Assembly (NCBI RefSeq): GCF_037392515.1
Contig: NC_090283.1
Span: forward strand, 25,250,249 to 25,314,248
Length of the DNA: 64,000 bases
Direction: 5' to 3'
From: Haliotis asinina
Lineage: Eukaryota; Mollusca; Gastropoda; Lepetellida; Haliotidae
In this document: positions 34,901 through 46,900 of the stretch, piece by piece
Numbering within the stretch: position 1 is the first letter of the stretch
How the letters are laid out: every line of letters begins with the position of its first letter
The notes under the pieces: model-generated
What the model saw: only the letters and a program-made list of their open reading frames with translations
The model's database searches: none
Told to the model about the DNA's origin: nothing
Program-made: the position numbers and the translations under genes

Positions 34901-37900
34901 AAATCTCTTAAAGTGCCATATTTCCAGGTTGTGTCATATGCTTTTTCTAGATAAAAAACAGATAGACACAGCGTGTTGTTTATTAATTAGTGCACTAAGT
35001 GATCAACGGTACTCCTGGTTTTACAGAAACCACACTGAATATCTGTAATTAGGTCATTGGTTTCCAAGTACCAAAGAAGTCGATTATTAATCATGCGCTC
35101 AATGGTCTTGCAAACACAGCTCGTTAGCGATATAGCCCGATAGTTCGAAGGATCCGTATGATCACGTCCAGGTTTAGGGATAGGGATAACTATAGCATCA
35201 TGCCATGAAGAAGGAAACTTTCCAGATGTCCAGGTATCATCAAATATATGTAAAAGGGTCTCTAAACATGATTCCGGTAAATGTTTCAGAAGTTGATAAT
35301 GGATGTTATCAGCTCCTGTAGCAGTATCATGGGCCTGGTCAAGAGCTGTATGGAACTCTTGAATCGAAAATACCTCGTTGTAATCTTCCCCGTTATTTGA
35401 AGTAAAATTAATAGCTTTCTTTTCTTGCTGTTTTTGATACTTTTGGAATTGAGGTACATGATTCGAGGAAGAAGAATGTTGCGCCAGTGTTTCTCCAAGT
35501 TTATTGGCTATATCTGCTTTATTAGTTAATAACTGGTTTCCATCTTTGAGATGGTGAACACTAGATCTAGAGCCCTTACCTTTGATTTTCTGGATCATAT
35601 TCCATACCTTAGATATAGGTGTGCGGGAATTGATATTACATACATAGTTTTGCCAAGATTTACGTTTACTTTGCTTGAAAGTACGGCGAGCTGTAGCATT
35701 TTGGATTTTGAATTTGTTCAAATTTTGAACCATAGGGTGATGACCTAAATAATGTTCGGCCTTTTTCAGTGCCTTCCTAGCTTGTTTGCAATCAGAGTTA
35801 AACCATGGTTTCCTTATGTGTGAAATTGTAGAGGACTTTGGGATACACTCATCAGCAATGGTGTTTATTATGTCAGAGACATCTTTTATAGCATCGGGAA
35901 CATTAAGAAAACAGTCAGGCCTAAGTTTGTCAGCACACAGTTGGCCTTTCCAAAATTCCATCGTAATGATGGCGGAACATCAGATGGGTGGACAGGTTTT
36001 AATATTGTTGGGAAGTGGTCACTTCCACAGAGGTCATCATGGACTGACCACTCAATTCACTAAATAGGGTGGAATCAGTCATTGATAAATCGAGTGAGTG
36101 AGTGAGTGAGTTAACATTTAACGTCACATCGGCAATATCTCAGCCATATCGTGACGAGAACATTTAATTTTGAAATGAAATATATGCCTATTATAAAACC
36201 TGTCAACGAAGGACAGTAAAACAACTAGAATATCAAAGTGAGTGAGTGAGTGAGTTAATATTTAACGTCACATCGGCAATATTGCATCCATATCGTGACG
36301 AGAGCATTTAATGAGTAATTAGGATAATACAAATGAATTAATAGCACTTACATTGTAAAACCCTGTCGACGAAGGACAGTAAAACTAACTAGAATATCAC
36401 AGAGTAGAATGTAAAACTAGTGAATAGACCTAAAACAATGCATCTATGGAGGACAGTACAATATAAAAATGAGCTATAGGTTGCCAACAACTGAAGGTAG
36501 ATCACCATACTAGGGACCATGGGGACTTACAGTACATTTGCTTCCTGCATGGACCCTAGTTGGATTTACATCATCCCCTCAGCTGTTAGCAATTGTAGAC
36601 AAATCTAGCCATAAACTAAAAACACACTTATTCTACGATTAAAAAGATGGAAAACTGAAATTTACTTCAAATGTTTTTGGACTTATGTACCCTCTCAGGA
36701 GGACAATTGTTTTACGGTACTTCAACCCCCTTTGAGGGTACAGCCACGAACGATTTGAGTTTCTAATTTAATCTTCCAATTTTAAAATATTTATCTATTT
36801 ACAGTTCAATTAACAAATCTAATTCCTTTAAAAACGCAATTATTAAATGGGGGCTAATATTGCTAAAAAGATCCTTCATAGTTTGTGAATTAAAATACTG
36901 ATCCCTTGTGATGGAATACTCAACACAGTCAAGGAAGATCTGCTTGACTGTGATTCTTTCATCACAAGGGATGCAGAATGGAGGATCCTCACCTTTCAAA
37001 AGGTATTCATGAGTATATCTCGTATGGCCAATACGACATCGCCTCATAATGACCTCCTCAAATCTAGACTGACAACCCAAGTGGGTATAACCAATATAAG
37101 GTTTTATTGCATGTAATTTATTTACACCCATTTGGGTGTCCCACCTCTTTAGCATCAGATCTCGGATATACGATCTAATTGTAGCTTTATAATCAGAGTA
37201 TGGAATAAGAAGTGGTGTCACAGATTTGTTGAGAGCTGCCTTGGCAGCAAGATCAGCCATTGTGTTCCCGGAAATGCCTACGTGGCTGGGTAACCAACAA
37301 AAGACGATGTCGTATTGGCCAGTGGCAAGATCATTATGCAATTCAATAATTTCAATTACAAGTGGATGTTTACATGAGAGGTTTTTAATTGCCTGGAGGC
37401 AAGAAAGAGAATCGGAATAGATAATATACTGTTTATGTGTAGGATGTCTTTCAATATATTTAAAAGCCGTTAATATGGCGTTTGCTTCTGCTGTGAAAAT
37501 AGAACTATTATCTGGTAATCTGAAAGATATTGTTCTGGATCCAATGACAGTGGCACAAGCCACTGCGCCACCATCCTTGGACCCATCTGTAAATAAAGAT
37601 TTGTATGTATTATAGTTACTTTTTAATTGATTATATTCTTGTTTATATTGTAATTCATTTGTTTCTGATTTTTTAAACCTCGTCAGTGTTAGGTCAACTT
37701 CGGGTCTAACTAACTGCCAAGGTGGAGACGAAAGTAGACGGGAAGGAGATATATTTTCTAGCTCAATGCCGCAAGCAGACAGAAAAGGTTTTACTCTAAG
37801 TCCCAGAGGCGGAACAAGAGAAGTCTTTTTATTGTATAAATCCACATAAAGAGGATTAAAAACACAGTTAAACGCAGGGTTGGCCTCATTAGAATACAGT

Positions 37901-40900
37901 TTTGTTATATACTGTAAGGAGAGTTTTATACGTCGTTGAGTAAGAGATGGCTCATCGGCTTCGACGTAAAGACTGTCAATAGGAGAAGTTCTAAATGACC
38001 CAAGACATAGTCTTAGACCTTGATGGTGGATAGAATCAAGTATTTTGAGGTTGCTTTTACAGGCTCCACCATAAACGATGGAGCCGTAATCAAGTTTCGA
38101 ACGGATGAGAGATCTGTATAAGTGGAGTAGGGTAGTTTGGTCTCCTCCCCACTTTGAATTGGAAACAACTTTTAACAGATCAAGTGCCTTCAGGCATTTA
38201 GTTTTAAGGGATTTAATGTGGGGTAGAAAAGTTAGATGTGAGTCGAAAATAAGACCCAAGAACCTGGCCTCCTTTACTACTTTGATGGGGGTGCCATTTA
38301 AAAATAATTCTGGATCTTTATGCGGTTTATACTTTCTGCAGAAATGCAAACAATTAGTTTTTGTTATCGAAAATTTAAACCCGTTTTCAAGAGACCATTT
38401 TTCAATTTTATTGAGACAAATTTGTAATTGCCTTTCTACTGTATGCATATTTCTACCTCTACAAGAAACATTAAAATCATCCACAAATAGTGATCCATCT
38501 ACTGAATCACTTAAAACCTTAGAAAGACTATTGATTTTAATACTAAATAAAGTCACAGATAAAATACTGCCTTGTGGAACACCCTGATCTTGATGAAAGT
38601 AGTCTGAGAGGGTTGTTCCCACACGTACTTGAAACTGTCTGTCATTTAAGAAATTGGATATAAACTGAGGCAAGCGACCTCTCAACCCAAAAGAATGTAA
38701 ATCTTTCAAAATACCATGCTTCCAAGTAGTATCATATGCTTTTTCGAGATCAAAAAAGATTGATACTGCATGTTGTTTTTTAATGAAAGAATTTTTTACA
38801 AATGATTCCAAACGAACCAAGTGGTCAATTGTGCTTCGGTTTTTCCGAAAACCACATTGTATATCAGTAATCAGACTGTTGGTTTCCAAAAACCAAACTA
38901 AGCGATTATTTACCATTCGCTCCATGGTTTTGCAAACACAGCTAGTTAAGGAAATAGGTCGGTAATTTGATGGATCTGTATGATCCCTCCCAGGCTTTGG
39001 AATAGGAACAACTATGGCTTTTCGCCATGAAGGGGGAAAATGTTGTGTTATCCAAATATGGTCAAAAATGCCAAGTAACGTTTCGAGACATGATCCAGGC
39101 AAGTGTTTTAAGAGTTGGTAATGGATATCATCAGGCCCTGTTGCAGTATCGTGAGCCTGTGATAGCGCAGTATGAAGTTCATGTAATGAAAATACCTCAT
39201 TATAATCTTCACCATTATCAGATTTAAAATTTACTGGTTTCTTCTCTTGGTGTATTTGAAAAGTCTGGAATTTTGGATGATAATTTGAGGAGGATGAATG
39301 TTTAGCCAAAGTTTCACCCAACTTGTTTGCAATATCAGATTTTTCAGTTAGTATGTTATTATCATTTTTGAGATGCTGAATACTGCTGGATTTGAAACCC
39401 TTGCCTTTAATTTTTTGGATCATATTCCATACCCTTGACATAGGAGTACGGGAATTTATTTTGGAAACGTAATTTTTCCAAGTATGACGTTTAATGTGTT
39501 TAAACGTTCGTCGAGCTTTAGCGTAACTGATTTTTACATTATTTAAGTTATGAACAGTGGGATGAAGACGAAAATATTTCTCTGCTTTCTTCCTTTTCTT
39601 CCTAGCCTGTTTGCATTCATCATTAAAACATGGTTTACGGATGTGCGGATTTACAGAGGACTTAGGAATAGTTTCATCAGCTATATGTTTTAGTTTGTCA
39701 GAGAACATTTTAATTGGATCAGGGACATCCATGAAAAGGTCTGGTTTAAGTTCCATAAGGCAGGTGGCCTGAAATAATGGCCAATTAGCCTTTGAAAAAT
39801 TCCATCTTGTTACAGGCGGATCATCGGAAGGGTTAATTGCTGTAAGTACTGTAGGAAAATGGTCACTACCACAAAGATCATTATGGACTGACCATTCAAA
39901 CTCATTATAAACGTTTGAATCAGTGAGTGACAGGTCTAAAGACGAATATGTTCCCGTTGCAGGATGCAAATATGTGTCAGAGCCATCATTGAATATACAT
40001 AAATTATTATCAGATATAAATTCTTCAAGAACTTTCCCTTTACTGTTGGTATCAGGACTTCCCCATAATGGGTTATGACCATTGAGATCACCCATTATGA
40101 TACAGGGTTTTGGTAATTGGTCATACAAATCTTGAAGATCATTCTGATGGAGAATGGAAGAAGGGGAGATATAGAAGGAACAAAGAGTAAGAGTTATATG
40201 TAAAGTAAGACGAACAGCAACAGCCTGAAGATTGGTTTTAAGTGGAACAGGGCTATGAATAGTACCATGTCTCACCAATATGGAAGATCCACCAGTGGCT
40301 TTGTCACCAGGGGGTGAAAAAGAATGATAAGAATGGTATTTACGCAATTCGAATTTATCAGTTTGTTTCAAGTATGTTTCTTGAAAACTAAATGCTGATG
40401 GTTTATAATCCTGTGCTAGTAGTTGTACTTCATTAAAATTGGTCCTAAGTCCTCTGCAATTCCATTGGATTAAGGAATTACTGTTCATTTAATAGCAGGT
40501 GGTAGTACTGGGGACCGACTTTTCCCCTTCCGAGGCGAACTGCTTCTATTTCGCGCACGGGGATGAGGAGAGACGTCCATGTCTTCTAAAAGTTGAAACT
40601 TGTTATAGACTTGTACATGATCACGTGATCCCTTTTGTACTCGATCAGATTTTTGTCTATAATCTACTTTATGACAAGGATTTTTCACTGCAGGAGATAT
40701 TGTTTGTGATTCAGTCTGGCAAGCTGATGTTGCATGATTCTTATCACCATCAGAATCTGTTGTGCTTAAAGTTTGTTTGTCAGCTTTGACCCAGGTGATA
40801 TCTGTCTGACATGAAACAGACAGCACAGATTTAACATGAGGGCGAGCAACGACAGCAGAGTATGTTATACTTGATGACTGGGGCGAGGCTGCATTTACTA

Positions 40901-43900
40901 AACGTTTTGCCTCATGATAGGTGACATTCTTTTGAGTTTTGATTTTGATAATTTCATATTCACGTTTCCAGATTTCACATGACTTTGATGAAGACATATG
41001 GTCTCCCAGACAATTAACACATTTTGGAGAAGACAAACAGTCAGAACCTTCATGATCTTCTTTACCACATCTGTAGCATGTTGCACGATTCCTGCAAGAT
41101 TGGGCACCGTGACCAAACTTTTGACACTTGTAACAACGAAGTGGATTTGGAATATATTGCTCCACTTCGATATTACAATATCCAGCTTTGATATACTTTG
41201 GATGTTTCGGTTGTGAAAAAGAAATCAAATAAGTATTTGTATTGAAAGTTTCTCCATTTTTCTTAAAAGTGAATCGTTTGACATGAGTGACTCCTTGATT
41301 TTGTAGCTCAGTGGCGATTTCTGTTTCACTCATGTGGGCAAGCCACCGGTCCCTGCCTCTCAAGATGCCTTTGCTGCTGTTCAAAGACTTATGGGGTGAA
41401 ACAGATACTGCAGTATTAGCAAGCTGTTTTGTACCTATGAGGGTAGCTGATTGTTTCGCTGTTTTACACTCTATGAGGAGAAACCCAGATCTAATTTTTG
41501 TAACACCTTGGGCATCCCCAACAAGTCCATAAATTGCTTTTGATGTGGCAAATGGATTGAGTTTTAGAGGTTCACCGTCAGCAGAAGATACAACCAAAAA
41601 TCTGCTCCATGTATCCGGTAATCTGTTTGTAGCACTGTCCTCGTCCGAGGACAAACACTCATCTAGTGCTCGTTTGTGTTTTTTTGGTTGAGCCATGGTT
41701 AATAATACAAAGTTCACCATCCCAGCTCCCCACCCTCCACCGAGTATAACATGGACAATGCTATATACCAGTGGCTCTCCGACTGGCAGCACCAAGGATA
41801 CTGGAATGGTATACTCCAGCAGAAGACTAATTCAAAATTAATCGATCCACCAGATTGGCCCATGAGCCACCGCCTTCTGGGCATAAGACTCTAAGCAAAG
41901 TTCATAACGTCAGTTTTCAAATCTAAAAGTTATATATGAATGAAAAAGCCAAGGCCAAAATTGAAACAGTACATCAAATCTGTGCAATTACATAAATAAT
42001 CCACGCACAGGGCTTGGCATGACCAGCCGATTGGTCGAACCGGGCCCATTCGACCACCCGTCTAGGCGAAGTCAGGGCCAAAGTGGTGTATTGAGCAACA
42101 GGAACACGATTGCAGGCCCCTATTGCCCTCAACCACCAGGATCCCCTCCTCCGCCGACACAGGGCCGCAACCCACGGCAAACGGGTTGGTGGACCAAATA
42201 TCCCCCCGGGTCCACTACGGGGGTGTCGGCGAGCTCTTGGCGTTACCCAGCACCCACCACGAGGAGGTGGCTCGCCACGGGTGCCTAGAATATCAAAGAG
42301 TAGAATATAAAACTAGTAACTATACCTAAAACAATTTATCTATAGAGGACAATACAAGATAAAAATGGGCTATAGATTGCTAACAACTGAAGGTAGATCA
42401 CCATACTAGGGACCATGGGGACTTACAGTACACTTTACATCATCCCCTCAGCCGTCAGCAACTCGGGAAATCTAGCCATTCAGTAAAAAGACACTTATTC
42501 TACGATTAAAAACATGGAAAGTGTGAAATTACTTTGAATGTTTGTGGACTTACGTACCCTCTCAGGAGGACAATAGTTTTACAGTACTTCAACCCCCTTT
42601 GAGGATACAGCCACTAACAAGCACAGTTACCAATTTAAACTTCCGATAATAAAAGATTATCTATTTACAATTCATTTAATAAATCTAATTCATTTAAAAA
42701 TCCAATAATTAAATGAGAACTGATATTAGTAAAAAGGTCCTTCATACTACGTGATTTAAAATAGGTATCCCTTGTGATGGAATATTTCACGCAGTCAAGC
42801 AAGACATGCTTGACCGTGATTCTTTCATCACAAGGGATGCAAAATGGAGGATCCTCACCTTTCAAAAGGTATTTATGCGTATATCTAGTGTGACCAATAC
42901 GACATCGTCGCATAATGACCTCTTCAAATCCGTACTGACAGCCCAAGTAGGTGTAACCAATATACGGTTTTATTTCATGTAATTTATTTATACCTACTTG
43001 GGTCTCCCACTTCTTTTGCATCAGATCACGTATATCAGTTCTAATGATCGCTTTGTAATCTGAGTATGGAATAAGAAGTGGCGTCACAGATTTGTTGAGT
43101 GCTGCCTAGGCAGCAAAATCGGCCATTGTGTTCCCTGAAATGCCTACATGGCTGGGTAACCAACAGAAGACGATGTCGCACTGGCCAGTAGCAAGATTAT
43201 TATACAATTCAATAATGTCAATTAAAAGTGGATGTTTACATGATAAATCTTTAATCGCCTGAAGACAAGAAAGAGAGTCTGAATAGATTATATATTGTTT
43301 ACGTTTAGGGTGCCTTTGAATATATTTAAGAGCTGTTAATATGGCGTTAGCTTCTGCTGTAAAAATAGAACTGTTATCTGGTAATCTAGAAGATATTGTT
43401 CTGGATCCAATGACAGTAGCACAAGCAACTGCGCCACCGTCCTTGGACCCATCTGTAAATAAGTAAGGATTTATAGTTGTTATATTTATGTTTCAATTGA
43501 TTATATTCTTGTTTATACTGTAACTCATTCGTTTCTGATTTTTTAAATGTAGTCAATGTTAGGTCAACCTGTGGTCGAACCAATTGCCAAGGCGGAGAAG
43601 AAAGAAGACGGGAAGGAGCTATATATTCCAGCTCAATGCCGGCTGAAGAAAGAAATGGTTTAATTCTTAAACCAAGAGGCGGAACAAGAGAAGATTTCTT
43701 TTTGCATACATCCTCATACAGAGAACTGAACACACAGTTATATGCAGGGTTTGACTCACTGGAATATAATTTTGTTACATACTGTAAAGCTAGTTTTACA
43801 CGTCGCTGCTCAAGAGATGGCTCATCAGCCTCAACGTACAGGCTGTCAACAGGTGAAGTTCGAAATGAGCCAAGACAAAGTCTTAGACCTTGGTGGTGAA

Positions 43901-46900
43901 CAGAATCTAAAAGTTTCAGGTTGCTTTTACAGGCTCCACCATATACAATGGAACCATAATCAAGTTTTGACCGGATCAGTGATCGATAGAGCTGCAGGAG
44001 GGTAGCTTGATCCCCTCCCCACTTAGAATTTGAAACGACTTTCAACAAGTCAAGTGCCTTCAGGCATTTAGTTTTGAGGGATTTGATATGTGGTAATGTG
44101 GTAAATGCGAGTCAAAAATTATTCCCAAGAACTTGGCCTCCTTGACAACTTTTATGGGAGATCCATTTAGAAACAGTTGAAGATCTTTATGCGGTTTATA
44201 TTTTCTACAAAAGTGTATACAATTAGTTTTGGATTTAGAAAATTTAAAGCCTTTATTTATTTTATTTAAGCACAGCTGCAGTTGCCGTTCAATAGTATGC
44301 ATATTTTTACCACGACAAGAAATATTAAAATCATCCACAAATAACGATGAATTGAATTGTTTACAAACTATTTATCTTGATACTAAAAAGTGTGACTGAC
44401 AAAATACTGCCTTGTGGAACTGCCTGATCCTGATTGTAATGATCAGACAGGGTAGAACCCACGCGGACTTGAAATTGTCTGTTGTTTAAAATGTTTGCTA
44501 TGAATTCAGGCAAACGACCTCGCAAACCGAAATCATGTAAATCTCTCAAAATGCCATATTTCCAGGTTGTGTCATATGCTTTTTCGAGATCAAAAAAGAT
44601 AGACACAGCATATTGTGTATGAATTAGTGCGTTTTTAACAAATGATTCTAAACGCACTAAGTGATCGACAGTGCTTCTATTTTTACGGAAACCACATTGT
44701 ATATCTGTTATGAGGTTATTAGTTTCCAGGTACCAAACAAGTCGATTATTTATCATGCGTTCCATGGTCTTGCAAACACAGCTAGTTAGTGAAATCGGAC
44801 GATAATTGGACGGATCCGTATGATTAGGTATTCGTACTACTATGGCATCACGCCATGAAGAAGGAAATTTCCCGGAAGTCCAAATATCATCAAAATTTGA
44901 TAAGAGCGTCTCTAAACAGGATTCTGGTAAATGCTTCAGGAGTTGATAATGTATGTTATCAGCTCCTGTAGCAGTGTCATGAGCTTGATCAAGAGCAGTA
45001 TGGAGTTCATGAACAGAAAACGTTTCATTATAGTCTTCCCCATTATCAGAGTTGAAATTAATAGTTTTCTTTTCTTGTTGCTTTTGATACTGCTGAAATT
45101 TAGGTATATAATTAGAAGAGGAAGAATGTTTAGCCAGAGTTTCGCCCAGTTTATTAGCAATATCTGATTTATCAGTAAGTAATTGATCTCCATGTTTAAG
45201 ATGATGGATAGTAGATTTAGTACCTTTACCTTTAATTTTCTGGACCATGTTCCAAACTTTGGACATGGGTGTCCGAGAATTTATTTTATATACATAATTT
45301 TTCCAAGATTGGCATTTGTTCTGTTTAAAAGTACGCCGTGCTTTAGCGTTTAAAATTTAAAATTGATTTAAATTATGCACCATAGGATAGCGACGGAAAT
45401 AATGTTCTGCTTTTTTCCTTGCCTTATTAGCTTGTTTGCATTCATCATTGAACCATGGTTTTCTTATGTGTGGAACTGCAGAAGACTTTGGGATACACTC
45501 GTCAGCAATGTCAATGAGTACATCTGAAAATCATTTAATAGCATCAGGAGCAGTAATAAAACGTTCGGGGTTAAGTTTGCCAGTACAGAGAGATTCATAT
45601 AGAGTCCAGTTGGCCTTTTTGAAATGGTACACCAGATGGGTTCACAGGTTTTAGTACTGTAGGGAAATGTTCAATTAATTTACCTTTGGTGTTCGTAGTA
45701 GTACCACCCCAGAGTGGGTTGTGGCCATTTAAATCGCCCATGGTTATACAGGGCTTAGGAAGTTCATTGTAAAGAGTTTGTAGATCAGTTAACTGGACAG
45801 TGGATGAAGGTGGAATATACAATGAACAAAGCGTAAATGCAACTTGTAATGTAAGTCGCACACCTACAGCTTGGAGATTTGTTTTAAACGCTATTGAACT
45901 ATGTATAACATTTTGCCCTACCAAGATTGATGATCCTTCACGTTTCCTATCACCTGAAGGTGAAAAATAATGGTATGCATTGAAATAATGGAGGTCAAGA
46001 GTATCAGTGTGTTTTAAATATGTTTCCTGTAGACAGATTGCTGACGGTGTAAGATCCTGGATTAAAAGCTGCAATTCATTAGAATTAGGCCTTAGTCCTC
46101 TGCAATTTCACTGAATAATAATATTCTGATAACCTATCTTTTGGGAGGATTTATTGGGGATCTACCCCGCACTTTTTTGGTGGGCGACAGGCTATGTGCC
46201 CTAGAGCTGACGTTTTCAGACACGCCCATGTCTTCGAGTGATCCATATTTGTTGAAAATTTGGATTTTATTCTTTGAAACTTTTGGGGCTCTGCAGCTTA
46301 GCTTCTTCAAAGAATCTGGGTTTTTAGTTTTTGTTTTACTGGGTTGAGACCTTGTTGATGACTGAGAAGATATGTCATGATCAGGGGATGTTGCTGATTG
46401 AATCTGAGATGTACCAGGAAGTGATTCTGCAGTTTCAGTAGATATGGCAGGTAACAAATTTTGAGAGGAATCCGTGTTCACCCAAGTCAAGTTTGTCTGA
46501 CAGCTTGCAGATAATTTGATTATTGTGGATGCTGCTTCTGGGTTTGGTCTGGCAACGGAAGCATAGCTTTCTGTTTGTACTGAGCTCTGGACCATTTTCT
46601 TTACACAAAACATCAGTTTTGCAGATGCAAACTCTGTTGTATTAATGGCCATTTGTTGTTTCTACACAGGACATTCTTTAGAGAAAGATCACCCCTAGGC
46701 AGTTTGTTCACTTTTTAACATGGCTGTTACAATCTTCTGTTGTGTGTGCTTTTTCACTACAATGAGCACACACAACAGACAATTTGCATGTATTTACACC
46801 ATGATCGATTTTTGGGCACTTGAAGCACCTCAGCCGATTCGGAATGTATGTATCAACATTGAGATTACAGTACCCTGCCTTAAGTGACTTTGTAGGCAGT

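Larger units (their letters stand above)
36239..42285 (-). mobile_element. LINE J: full-length I-group LINE with both ORFs intact
   Basis: The only structurally and coding-complete copy here. Target duplication TAGAATATCAAAG: 36226-36238 and 42286-42298. On the minus strand: ribozyme and 5-prime UTR (42285-41697), ORF1 (41696-40485), ORF2 (40488-36799, overlapping ORF1 by ATGA), 560-bp 3-prime UTR and (ACTC)n tail. APE-type endonuclease, RT and RNase H in this order, with CCHC knuckles in ORF1, place it in the I superfamily (I, Nimb or ingi-like); the exact clade needs a tree. Confidence 0.94.

Noticed and set aside
38105..38587. 160-codon plus-strand frame opposite LINE J RT
   Set aside because: Antisense of conserved RT sequence; similar shadows recur opposite other LINE copies.
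42019..42329. Overlapping plus-strand frames in the LINE J 5-prime UTR
   Set aside because: GC-rich UTR and ribozyme sequence on the other strand; no domain, and not conserved in B or F.
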